Made by a program: the position numbers and the translations under genes. From positions 1,860,001 to 1,924,000 of the forward strand of contig NC_014934.1 of NCBI RefSeq assembly GCF_000186265.1: 64,000 nt of DNA, given 5' to 3'. Under the pieces are notes generated by a model that was not told the DNA's origin, made no database searches, and was given only the letters and a program-made list of their open reading frames with translations. The DNA comes from Cellulophaga algicola DSM 14237 (GTDB lineage: Bacteria > Bacteroidota > Bacteroidia > Flavobacteriales > Flavobacteriaceae). Each line of letters starts with the position of its first letter. Within the stretch, counting starts at the first letter, position 1. This document shows positions 1 through 7,895 of the stretch, in pieces.

Positions 1-789
1 GCTTCTTTAATGTTACAACCGCGTAACTTAATTATTGTAGAAGAGCATGCTGAGGTTCAAATTATAGAACGTCATCAAAGTTTAACCTCAAATGAAGTGT
101 TGACCAATTGCGTTACTGAAATTTTTGCAGCTAAAAGTGCTATTGTAGACTATTATAAAGTTCAGAATGATGACGCTAATGCATCATTAATAGATAATAC
201 CTATATTGATCAGAAAGATAAAAGTGATGTAAAAGTACACACGTTTAGCTTTGGAGGAAAGTTAACAAGAAACAATCTTAATTTCTATCAGAATGGTGAG
301 TATATAGATTCTACCATGAAAGGAGTTACTATTTTGGGTGATAAACAACATGTGGATCATCATACGTTAGTACATCATATAGAACCTAATTGTGAAAGTC
401 ACCAAGATTATAAGGGTATTTATAATGATAGCTCTACTGGTGTTTTTAATGGGAAAATTATTGTAGAAAAATTAGCGCAAAAAACCAATGCTTTTCAGCA
501 GAATAATAATATTTTAATTAGTGATAAGGCGTCCATCAATACAAAACCTCAATTAGAGATTTTTGCAGATGATGTTAAGTGTTCTCACGGTTGTACTATT
601 GGCCAGCTAGATGAAGATGCTTTATTCTATTTACAGTCTCGTGGTATTCCTAAAAAGGAAGCTAGTGCCTTATTAATGTATGCTTTTGCGAATAATGTTT
701 TAGAAAGCGTTCGTATTCCAGAATTAAAAATTAGAATTAATAAACTGATTGCAAATAAATTAGGGGTTAATCTTGGGTTTGATTTGTAG
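1..789 (+). CDS. sufD: Fe-S cluster assembly protein SufD, C-terminal part (partial)
   Basis: The reading frame is open from the first base of the window, so the N-terminus lies outside it; about 262 residues are visible. The segment is the right-handed parallel beta-helix core and helical C-terminus of SufD, the scaffold that pairs with SufB and SufC to build Fe-S clusters. Visible family marks are the DDVKCSHGCTIGQLD segment, the YLQSRGI stretch, and the C-terminal helix with the AFANNVLE motif. The next gene is sufS, as expected of a SUF cluster. A strong terminator follows, so sufS probably has its own promoter. Recognition is by family motifs and context and is confident. Confidence 0.93.
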   Translation, partial: ASLMLQPRNLIIVEEHAEVQIIERHQSLTSNEVLTNCVTEIFAAKSAIVDYYKVQNDDANASLIDNTYIDQKDKSDVKVHTFSFGGKLTRNNLNFYQNGEYIDSTMKGVTILGDKQHVDHHTLVHHIEPNCESHQDYKGIYNDSSTGVFNGKIIVEKLAQKTNAFQQNNNILISDKASINTKPQLEIFADDVKCSHGCTIGQLDEDALFYLQSRGIPKKEASALLMYAFANNVLESVRIPELKIRINKLIANKLGVNLGFDL

Positions 790-814
790 TTGATATTTTA
801 AAAATAACTAGTAT

Positions 815-851
815 AAGCCTCGTATTTTGTTCTCAAAATGCGAGGCTTTTT
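815..851 (+). terminator. Rho-independent terminator after sufD
   Basis: A perfect 15-bp inverted repeat (815-829 with 834-848) closes over a 4-base loop and runs into a T tract. It lies 25 bases after the sufD stop and separates sufD from sufS. Confidence 0.85.
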
Positions 852-1057
852 GTTTGAGGAGTATTAGTTGAGTAGTTATATGAAAATTAGACGTCTCATG
901 CGCTTTTTTTTTTCACCTTAGAAGATTCTATAGGCTTTGTTTTTTAATGCTAATTGGGGTGTAATTTTAACAGATGATGTTAAATTAGCGGTCCTTTTTT
1001 TGTGAGAAACAGTCTTATAAACCATTTAATTTTCAATGGATTCTAAGCTTTAGTCGG

Positions 1058-1065
1058 TATCTTTG
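1058..1065 (+). promoter_or_regulatory. Candidate -7 element of the sufS promoter
   Basis: TATCTTTG matches the Bacteroidota -7 consensus TAnnTTTG and lies 18 bases before the sufS ATG. No clear TTG was found at the -33 position, so the call rests on one element plus position after a terminator. Confidence 0.4.
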
Positions 1066-1083
1066 TATTCAATTATTTGAGCT

Positions 1084-2298
1084 ATGATAGACGTTACTAA
1101 AATTCGAAAAGATTTTCCAATATTAAAGAGGGAAGTTAATGGAAAACCCTTGGTTTATCTTGATAATGCAGCAACATCACAAACACCGCAACAAGTTATT
1201 GATGTTATTGTAGACTATTACAGCAACTATAATGCAAATATTCACCGTGGCGTACATGCTTTATCTCAGGAAGCGACGGATAAATATGAGCAAGCAAGAA
1301 TAAAAATTCAAACACACTTTAATGCAGCGAAGGCGTACGAGGTTATTTTTACTTCGGGAACAACGCACAGTATTAATATTGTAGCCAACGGATTTTCTAC
1401 CTTATTAAAAAAAGGAGATGAGATTATTGTTTCGGCAATGGAGCACCATTCAAACATAGTGCCTTGGCAAATGCTTTGTGAGCGAACAGGTGCAATTCTA
1501 AAGGTTATCCCTATGAATTTAGAGGGAGAATTAATATTAGAGGATTATCATTCTATACTTTCTGATAAAACAAAACTTGTATTTTGTAATCATGTATCTA
1601 ATGCATTAGGGACCATAAACCCTATAAAAGAAATTATTGATGCTGCGCATAATGTTGGAGCCGCTGTATTAATTGATGGTGCACAGGCTGCACCACATAT
1701 TAAAGCAGATGTACAGGAATTAGGTGCTGATTTTTATACGGTATCTGCACACAAAATTTGTGGGCCAACTGGAGCGGGAATTTTATACGGAAAAGAAGAA
1801 TGGCTAAATAAATTGCCTCCCTACCAAGGTGGTGGAGAAATGATTGCAGAGGTTACTTTTGAAAAGACCACCTATGCAGATTTACCGCATAAATTTGAAG
1901 CAGGAACTCCTAATATTTGTGGCGGTATTGCAATGGCTGCAGGATTAGATTATATGAATGCCATAGGTTTTGATGAAATAGCAGCTTACGAGCATGAGCT
2001 TTTAGAATATGCTACTGAAAAATTGTTGGCGATTGACGGATTAAAAATCTATGGTACTGCTAAAGAAAAAACAGCAGTCATCTCTTTCAATGTAGGAGCA
2101 ATACACCCTTATGATATAGGTTCAATATTAGATAAATTAGGGGTTGCAGTTCGTACAGGGCATCATTGTGCACAACCAATTATGGATTTCTTTAAGATTC
2201 CGGGTACGGTAAGAGCTAGTTTTAGTTTTTACAATACACTACACGAAGTTGATGTGTTGGTGGAAGCCGTGAAAAAAGCAAAATCTATGTTAGAATAA
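1084..2298 (+). CDS. sufS: Cysteine desulfurase SufS
   Basis: PLP-dependent class V aminotransferase fold protein of 404 residues, the usual SufS length. It releases sulfur from cysteine as an enzyme-bound persulfide for Fe-S cluster assembly in the cytosol. The PLP-binding lysine is K224 in the SAHKICGPTG motif, and the persulfide cysteine is C362 in the RTGHHCAQP motif of group II desulfurases. Other marks are YLDNAATSQTP near residue 26 and the SGTTHSIN loop near residue 91. The ATG start follows a -7-like promoter element. sufE, its activating partner, follows 123 bases later. Confidence 0.97.
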   Translation: MIDVTKIRKDFPILKREVNGKPLVYLDNAATSQTPQQVIDVIVDYYSNYNANIHRGVHALSQEATDKYEQARIKIQTHFNAAKAYEVIFTSGTTHSINIVANGFSTLLKKGDEIIVSAMEHHSNIVPWQMLCERTGAILKVIPMNLEGELILEDYHSILSDKTKLVFCNHVSNALGTINPIKEIIDAAHNVGAAVLIDGAQAAPHIKADVQELGADFYTVSAHKICGPTGAGILYGKEEWLNKLPPYQGGGEMIAEVTFEKTTYADLPHKFEAGTPNICGGIAMAAGLDYMNAIGFDEIAAYEHELLEYATEKLLAIDGLKIYGTAKEKTAVISFNVGAIHPYDIGSILDKLGVAVRTGHHCAQPIMDFFKIPGTVRASFSFYNTLHEVDVLVEAVKKAKSMLE

Positions 2299-2421
2299 AG
2301 TGCGATTTTAAGGTGTGGTAATCATTTCCTTATTCAAATAAATCAAATCAATACTTATTGTATTTTTGTACAATACTAGAAGCCATTTTTTTAGTGGTTT
2401 TAGAACTTGAAATAGTAAAAA

Positions 2422-2844
2422 ATGAACATTAAAGAAATACAAAACGATATCGTAGATGAGTTTTCAATGTTTGATGATTGGATGCAGCGATATGAGTATA
2501 TGATAGACTTAGGTAAGTCATTACCTTTGATTGAAGCGCAATATAAAACCGATGATAATATCATAAAAGGATGCCAAAGTAAAGTTTGGGTTCACGCAGA
2601 TTTAAAAGATAATAAATTGGTATTTACGGCAGATAGTGATGCCATTATAACAAAAGGAATTATTGCTATTTTAATCCGAGCATTTAGCAACCAAAAACCT
2701 AAAGATATTATAGACGCAGATACTGCGTTTATTGATGAAATAGGTTTAAAAGAACATTTATCACCTACAAGAGCTAATGGTTTGGTTAGTATGATAAAAC
2801 AAATAAAATTATACGCAATAGCGTATCAAACTCAGGTAGGTTAA
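2422..2844 (+). CDS. sufE: Cysteine desulfuration protein SufE
   Basis: A 140-residue SufE-family protein that accepts the persulfide from SufS and passes it to the SufBCD scaffold. The acceptor cysteine is C51 in the KGCQSKVWV motif, and the family length and DWMQRYEYMIDLGK start region agree. It lies between sufS and a MIP18-family gene, and a TATTTTTG sequence at 2361-2368 could be its own -7 promoter element. Identification is confident. Confidence 0.96.
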   Translation: MNIKEIQNDIVDEFSMFDDWMQRYEYMIDLGKSLPLIEAQYKTDDNIIKGCQSKVWVHADLKDNKLVFTADSDAIITKGIIAILIRAFSNQKPKDIIDADTAFIDEIGLKEHLSPTRANGLVSMIKQIKLYAIAYQTQVG

Positions 2845-2868
2845 TTAGAATACCTTAAAATTTAAAAG

Positions 2869-3198
2869 ATGAGCGAAGAAGCAACAATAGATACAGCAGA
2901 ATTAGGAGAAAAAATAGTAGGTGTTTTAAAAACAATCTATGATCCTGAAATACCAGTAGACATTTATGAATTAGGATTAATCTATGACGTTTTTGTAAAT
3001 GAAGACAATGAAGTTAAGATTCTAATGACCTTAACATCTCCTAACTGTCCAGTAGCAGAATCATTACCTGCTGAAGTTGAAGAAAAAGTAAAATCTCTTG
3101 ATGCTGTTAAAGATGCAGAGGTAGAAATTACTTTTGACCCGCCTTGGACCCAAGAATTAATGAGTGAAGAAGCTAAGTTAGAATTAGGAATGCTTTAA
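2869..3198 (+). CDS. SufT-like MIP18/DUF59-family Fe-S assembly protein
   Basis: A 109-residue single-domain MIP18 (DUF59) protein. Family features are the DPEIPVDIYELGLIYD motif near residues 25-40, the TSPNCPVAESLP segment with the conserved cysteine near residue 64, and the FDPPW motif near residue 90. Such proteins (SufT, eukaryotic CIA2 relatives) help Fe-S cluster maturation or delivery to client proteins. It sits 24 bases after sufE, consistent with co-transcription. Its exact client role cannot be read from sequence. Confidence 0.9.
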   Translation: MSEEATIDTAELGEKIVGVLKTIYDPEIPVDIYELGLIYDVFVNEDNEVKILMTLTSPNCPVAESLPAEVEEKVKSLDAVKDAEVEITFDPPWTQELMSEEAKLELGML

Positions 3199-3254
3199 TA
3201 GGGACTATTTAAACATTTTCTTTATCATTTCTTTAAGCTATTAAACTCAATTTT

Positions 3255-3758
3255 ATGGATGAAATATTAAATAAAGTCTCTCAGAGCAAATTAATCACTT
3301 TTGATTTGGAAGATTATTATCCAAAGGGAGAGCGCGTAGTTTTAGATATTAAAGACTGGCTTTATGAAGGTTTTATTCTTCGTGAAAAAGATTTTAGAGA
3401 AGTAGTAGCATCACACGATTGGAACCAATATCAGGACAAATTTGTAGCGTTAACTTGTTCTACGGATGCCATTATTCCTGGGTGGGCTTATATGCTTCTT
3501 ACAACTAGGCTTCAGCCCTTTGCTAAAAAGGTTGTTGTGGGAAGTTTAGAAGATTTAGAGACCTCACTCTATCAAACTATTATAGAAAACATTGATGTAT
3601 CTTCTTTAAAAGATCATCCTGTAATTATTAAAGGATGTAGTAAAAAACCTGTTCCAGCTAATGCATACCTACAAGCTACAGCTAAAATACAGACTGTTGC
3701 GAAGAGTATTATGTATGGTGAGGCATGCTCTTCAGTGCCTTTATTTAAAAGAAAATAG
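3255..3758 (+). CDS. DUF2480 family protein in the suf cluster
   Basis: A 167-residue soluble protein matching my memory of the DUF2480 family, which is confined mainly to Bacteroidota and often sits next to suf genes. It has no signal peptide or membrane segment. Cysteines lie in ALTCSTDAIIPGW, IIKGCSKKPV and GEACSSVP, which would be compatible with sulfur or metal handling, but no catalytic function is established. It is 56 bases downstream of the SufT-like gene on the same strand. The family call is fairly sure; the function is unknown. Confidence 0.8.
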   Translation: MDEILNKVSQSKLITFDLEDYYPKGERVVLDIKDWLYEGFILREKDFREVVASHDWNQYQDKFVALTCSTDAIIPGWAYMLLTTRLQPFAKKVVVGSLEDLETSLYQTIIENIDVSSLKDHPVIIKGCSKKPVPANAYLQATAKIQTVAKSIMYGEACSSVPLFKRK

Positions 3759-3765
3759 GCTTTTC

Positions 3766-3798
3766 TTGTTTAGGTTATAGCTGCAATTTGTAAATTTG
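3766..3798 (+). promoter_or_regulatory. Candidate promoter of the DUF3078 gene
   Basis: TTG at 3766-3768 and TAAATTTG at 3791-3798 fit the Bacteroidota -33/-7 pattern with a 22-base spacer. It lies just upstream of the ATG at 3832. Confidence 0.45.
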
Positions 3799-3831
3799 CG
3801 CTTCAAAATTTTAAACGCTAAACATTAAATT

Positions 3832-4761
3832 ATGAAAAAATTAGTATTCACAATGATTGCAAGTTTTGCAATCACAGCAGGTTTCTCGCAAACTGTTGAA
3901 GAGCTTAAAGCAGAACAAGGTCCTAAAAAGGATTCTATTGCCGCTCTTCAAGGTAGAGTAGATGCCCTTCAAGCTCAAATTGATGGTATGCCAGGTTGGA
4001 AAATTGGTGCTTTTGGTACTATCGGTGGTAGTATTTCTAGCTTTAGCAACTGGTACGCACAAGGTACGCCAGACAATAGTTCAGGAAACATTGGTTTTAC
4101 GGTTAATGCTTTTGCAAACCTTAAAGAAGAAAAATTCTTCTGGAGAAACTCTGCAAATGTAAATTTTGCTTGGGTAAAATTAGATGATAAAAATGATCCT
4201 ACAGATGATGATAGCTTCCAAGCAACATCAGATGTATTTCAATTAACTTCATTATACGGTCGTAACATAACAAAAACTTTAGCAGCTTCTGGGTTGGCAG
4301 ATTATAGAACTACGGTTTTAAACAACTTTAACGATCCAGGATACCTAGACTTGGGTATTGGTGCTACGTGGACTCCAATTCAGGATTTAATAGTTGTAAT
4401 TCATCCTTTAAACTATAATTTTGTATTTAGTAAAGGCGATGATTCCATTTTTGAATCTTCTTTAGGGGCTAAAATTGTTGCAGATTATACTAGAAAAATT
4501 GGAGCAATAAACTTTAAAACAAATTTATCTATGTTTCAAAGTTATAAGAGCGCTGATTACTCTAACTTAACTTGGACAAACTCTTTTGGATATACTTTAT
4601 GGAAAGGTATTGGAGTAGGATTTGACTTTGGTTTAAGAAGCAATAAGCAAGAAGCATTAAATTATGCTATTAATACTTTAGAAGAAACAACGACAACTTT
4701 TGATACTGTTGACAATAAATTACAAACATATTGGATGGCAGGTTTAAACTATTCTTTCTAA
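3832..4761 (+). CDS. DUF3078 domain-containing exported protein
   Basis: A 309-residue protein with a clear signal peptide (residues 1-19, ending AGFSQ). A short coiled segment near residues 22-50 follows, then a beta-rich body with many aromatic-ended strands and a final YWMAGLNYSF strand, typical of an outer-membrane beta-barrel. It fits DUF3078, a Bacteroidota family of unknown function. A terminator follows at once, and a promoter-like sequence precedes it, so it is probably transcribed alone. Location in the outer membrane is inferred from the strand pattern. Confidence 0.82.
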   Translation: MKKLVFTMIASFAITAGFSQTVEELKAEQGPKKDSIAALQGRVDALQAQIDGMPGWKIGAFGTIGGSISSFSNWYAQGTPDNSSGNIGFTVNAFANLKEEKFFWRNSANVNFAWVKLDDKNDPTDDDSFQATSDVFQLTSLYGRNITKTLAASGLADYRTTVLNNFNDPGYLDLGIGATWTPIQDLIVVIHPLNYNFVFSKGDDSIFESSLGAKIVADYTRKIGAINFKTNLSMFQSYKSADYSNLTWTNSFGYTLWKGIGVGFDFGLRSNKQEALNYAINTLEETTTTFDTVDNKLQTYWMAGLNYSF

Positions 4762-4784
4762 GAAAGTTTAAAATCTATTCTAAC

Positions 4785-4818
4785 AAAAAACGCCCTTCGA
4801 AAGAAGGGCGTTTTTTTT
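4785..4818 (+). terminator. Rho-independent terminator after DUF3078 gene
   Basis: Stem ACGCCCTTC/GAAGGGCGT closes over a GAAA-type loop, flanked by A and T runs. It lies 24 bases after the stop codon and can act in both directions. Confidence 0.85.
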
Positions 4819-5115
4819 GCTTTGTTAAGTAGGTTTTTGGTAATTTGGAACTTATACTTATTGTTAATCATGTGCTTCGATTGGGGAACCGTTACACGGG
4901 TTTTTAATTTAATAGCTTCATTAATTTGGGGAAAAACTCCGCTATTAAATACGATGTAAAGGTACTGAGGAAGATGGGTTTTTGAAGAAGTTTTGTTGTG
5001 AAGCTGTCCTATTTTGTTGTAAGACATATAAACGGTTCAATTTTATCGATAAGAGGTTTTTATTCCTTATTTTTTCCTACAAATTAAAGTTGCTTACGTG
5101 CTAACTATTGAATAC

Positions 5116-5155
5116 AAAAAAAGCCTGCGAGTTTAATTTCTTAAACATGACAGGC
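5116..5155 (-). terminator. Rho-independent terminator, minus strand
   Basis: Read on the minus strand, GCCTG/CAGGC and GTTTAA/TTAAAC stems close over GAAA with a small internal loop, followed by seven T. It would end either the hflX transcript or a separate small RNA. Confidence 0.75.
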
Positions 5156-5289
5156 AAATTTTTTGGCTAGTCTTGGGGGACTAATAATTTTTTGTAAGCT
5201 TTCGTAGGTCAAGCACATGATTTGGGAATCTCAATGCTTTTCGGTTAATACATAAAGTGTAACTTGGGGTAAACACGATAGGTTAACTA
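5116..5289 (-). ncRNA. Candidate small RNA or long hflX 3' leader end, unclassified
   Basis: On the minus strand a TATCTTTG -7-type element (5295-5302) is followed by about 174 bases with several potential hairpins. One has AAGCA/TGCTT arms with an inner GATT/AATC stem; another is TAGTC/GACTA. The segment ends in a strong terminator (5116-5155). No open frame fills it. It could be an independent sRNA (for example a 6S-type RNA), or the terminal part of the hflX transcript, whose stop is at 5428. No -33 TTG was found at the right distance, so independent transcription is a guess. Confidence 0.35.
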
Positions 5290-5427
5290 CACCTCAAAGA
5301 TAGTAGCAAATACCGTAAGTGACACTTTTATGTTGTGAACCCCTGCTTTTTTGTTGCGAAAATGTCAACGGTATCATTTCTTCGATTAAATGCCTATTTT
5401 ATGATTATAGGAGGTAAGAAAAATAAC

Positions 5428-6639
5428 CTAATACTCGTCTAAATGCTCTGGATAAAGAAAATTATTATACGGAAAACGAGTTACATGAATATCTCGTACT
5501 TCGTCATAGATTCTTTTTCTAAATTCGTCTAGATTTTCTTTATTAATAGCAGAAATAAATAAAGCTCTATCTCCAACTTTTCGCATCCAAGTTTGTCGCC
5601 ATTCGTCTAAGGTAAAATGTTCCTCTGTTCGTTCCGTAATAAGGTCATCATCATCTATCGTTTCATGGGTAAACTGGTCAATTTTATTAAAAACCATAAT
5701 GGTCTTCTTATCGCCACTTCCTATTTCTCCTAAAATTTTGTTTACAGAAGCTATATGCTCTTCAAATTGGGGGTGAGAGATGTCTACTACATGAAGTAAT
5801 AAATCTGCCTCCCTAACTTCATCTAGCGTACTTTTAAAACTTTCGACTAATTGCGTAGGAAGCTTACGTATAAAACCAACAGTATCACTTAATAAAAAAG
5901 GTAAGTTGCCAACAACTACTTTCCGTACGGTAGTATCTAGCGTTGCAAATAATTTATTCTCTGCAAAAACATCACTTTTACTAACCACATTCATTAAAGT
6001 AGACTTCCCAACATTGGTATATCCTACTAAAGCTACACGAACTAATGCACCGCGATTTCCTCTTTGAGTTTCCATCTGTCGGTCTATCTTAAGGAGCTTC
6101 TTCTTTAATAAAGTAATCCGGTCACGTACAATACGTCTATCTGTTTCAATTTCTGTTTCTCCAGGTCCACGCATACCAATTCCCCCTTTTTGACGCTCTA
6201 AGTGGGTCCATAGACCTTTTAAGCGAGGTAGTAAGTATTCATATTGTGCTAGCTCAACTTGTGTTCGAGCATAGCTTGTTTGGGCCCTTTGCGAGAAAAT
6301 ATCTAAAATTAGGTGTGTACGATCTAGAATTTTACACTTTAATTGCTTTTCAATATTTCGTTGCTGTGCAGGAGAAAGTTCATCATCAAAAATAACACAA
6401 CCAATTTCGTGCTCTTCAACATAAGCTTCTACATCCATCATTTTACCACTACCTATGTATGTTTTAGGGTTTGGTAAGTCTACTTTTTGAACAAATCGTT
6501 TATAAACTTCGCCTCCCGCAGTATAGGTAAGAAATTCTAGCTCGTCTAGAAATTCTTTTACCTTGACTTCGTTTTGATCCTTATTGATAACACCAATAAG
6601 TATCGTTCTTTCATAATCTATTTCTTTTTGTTCTAACAT
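5428..6639 (-). CDS. hflX: Ribosome-associated GTPase HflX
   Basis: A 403-residue HflX-type GTPase, a ribosome-splitting or rescue factor in other bacteria. The N-terminal HflX domain (about 1-190) carries the signature GPGETEIETDRR near residues 159-170. The G domain has G1 GYTNVGKS near residue 206, G3 DTVGF near residue 252 and G4 NKID near residue 318. Length is normal for the family. It is transcribed away from the next gene and has an ATG start at 6639; a CAAATTTA (TAAATTTG on the minus strand) at 6656-6663 could be its -7 element. Confidence 0.95.
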   Translation of the reverse strand: MLEQKEIDYERTILIGVINKDQNEVKVKEFLDELEFLTYTAGGEVYKRFVQKVDLPNPKTYIGSGKMMDVEAYVEEHEIGCVIFDDELSPAQQRNIEKQLKCKILDRTHLILDIFSQRAQTSYARTQVELAQYEYLLPRLKGLWTHLERQKGGIGMRGPGETEIETDRRIVRDRITLLKKKLLKIDRQMETQRGNRGALVRVALVGYTNVGKSTLMNVVSKSDVFAENKLFATLDTTVRKVVVGNLPFLLSDTVGFIRKLPTQLVESFKSTLDEVREADLLLHVVDISHPQFEEHIASVNKILGEIGSGDKKTIMVFNKIDQFTHETIDDDDLITERTEEHFTLDEWRQTWMRKVGDRALFISAINKENLDEFRKRIYDEVRDIHVTRFPYNNFLYPEHLDEY

Positions 6640-6655
6640 ATGTCAAATTAAAGTA

Positions 6656-6663
6656 CAAATTTA
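6656..6663 (-). promoter_or_regulatory. Candidate -7 element of the hflX promoter
   Basis: TAAATTTG on the minus strand, 17 bases upstream of the hflX ATG, matches TAnnTTTG. No convincing -33 TTG accompanies it. Confidence 0.35.
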
Positions 6664-6801
6664 CGGAATACTAGTGTAGCTATTTTGTATTTTTGAAAAA
6701 GAGGCTATTAATTTAATAATAGCCTTGTACCTTTTGTATTTAGCCGTATTCATTAATTAAGGTTATATAAAATTAGGCAACAAAACTTCATTCTTTATTT
6801 T

Positions 6802-7779
6802 ATGTTCTTTTCAAAATTTTTTAAGAAAAAAGTACAAGATAGTATGCATACTGTTGCATTCTACAATTTAGAAAATCTTTTTGATACAGAGGACAATCCT
6901 GATAAATTAGATACAGATTACACGCCTAACGGAAAATTGAAATGGACTCCCGAGCGCTATCATTCAAAACTTTTTAAATTAGCATCTACTATATCTAAAA
7001 TTGGTTTTGATGCTATAGGCAAAGCTCCAGTATTAATTGGTGTGGTTGAAGTGGAAAATAAAAAGGTATTAAAAGATTTATTGGCAGAACCTGTATTAGC
7101 ATCCAATGCGTATGATTTTATTCATTATGATTCTCCTGATGAACGAGGAATAGATAATGCCTTAATTTTTGATAAACGTTTTTTTCAAGTTATACATTCT
7201 GAAGCGATACCTCTAAAAGTTTTTAATTTAGATGGTCAACAAGATATGACTCGAGACATTTTATATGTTCATGGAAAATTGAATGAAGAAGAAGTACATA
7301 TTTTTGTGAACCATTGGCCGTCTCGAAGAGACGGTGGCGATGAAACAGAGTATAAAAGAATAAAGGCTGCAGCTACAATTATTAACTTTATGAAGGTTCT
7401 TGAGGAGAAGTATAGCGAACCTAATTATATTGTTATGGGAGATTTTAATGATGGACCCCAAACAGCTAGCGTTAAAAAACTCGTAGGTGAAAAAAATCTT
7501 TTTAATCCTATGGAAAAACTTTTAACACCTAAAAGAGGAAGTGCCAACTATAAGTTTAAATGGTCTTTATTTGATCAAATTCTTATTTCTCACAGTTTTT
7601 TGAACTTCGAAAAAAAGACACATAGTTTCAATTCTTCCAATATCTTTGATGATCATTTCCTAACGGAGTTTAAAGGAAAATTTAAAGGGAGCCCTTTTAG
7701 AACCTACGTTGGGAGACGGTATATGGGAGGGTATAGTGATCATTTTCCAGTGTACATACACCTAAAATTTAACAAATAA
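6802..7779 (+). CDS. Endonuclease/exonuclease/phosphatase family protein
   Basis: A 325-residue protein of the Mg2+-dependent DNase I-like (EEP) fold. Ordered motifs are FYNLENLFD near residue 20, GVVEVENKKVL near residue 79, a VNHWPSRR motif with the catalytic histidine near residue 170, the GDFND motif near residue 214, and the terminal SDHFPVYI motif with the second catalytic histidine. There is no clear signal peptide, so a cytosolic site is likely. The substrate (nucleic acid, phosphoinositide or other phosphodiester) cannot be told from sequence. Confidence 0.9.
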   Translation: MFFSKFFKKKVQDSMHTVAFYNLENLFDTEDNPDKLDTDYTPNGKLKWTPERYHSKLFKLASTISKIGFDAIGKAPVLIGVVEVENKKVLKDLLAEPVLASNAYDFIHYDSPDERGIDNALIFDKRFFQVIHSEAIPLKVFNLDGQQDMTRDILYVHGKLNEEEVHIFVNHWPSRRDGGDETEYKRIKAAATIINFMKVLEEKYSEPNYIVMGDFNDGPQTASVKKLVGEKNLFNPMEKLLTPKRGSANYKFKWSLFDQILISHSFLNFEKKTHSFNSSNIFDDHFLTEFKGKFKGSPFRTYVGRRYMGGYSDHFPVYIHLKFNK

Positions 7780-7895
7780 GACACTTAAGTGTTAAAAAAT
7801 GATAAACGTATTTCGTCGAATATAAGGTGTTACTTGTCGGTAGTTTAGTGGGTTTGGTGTATGTTTGTAATCCAAATCTTACTAAACAAACTATC

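Larger units (their letters stand above)
4819..5427. other. Noncoding interval between DUF3078 gene and hflX
   Basis: About 610 bases without a credible gene. A minus-strand open frame (4758-5027, 89 codons) overlaps the terminator, resembles nothing and is rejected. The right half contains a minus-strand terminator and a candidate small RNA, listed separately. The left half (4819-5110) shows nothing I can identify. Confidence 0.6.

Noticed and set aside
4758-5027. 89-codon minus-strand frame in the gap before hflX
   Set aside because: It overlaps the strong terminator of the DUF3078 gene, has no promoter-like sequence and resembles nothing.
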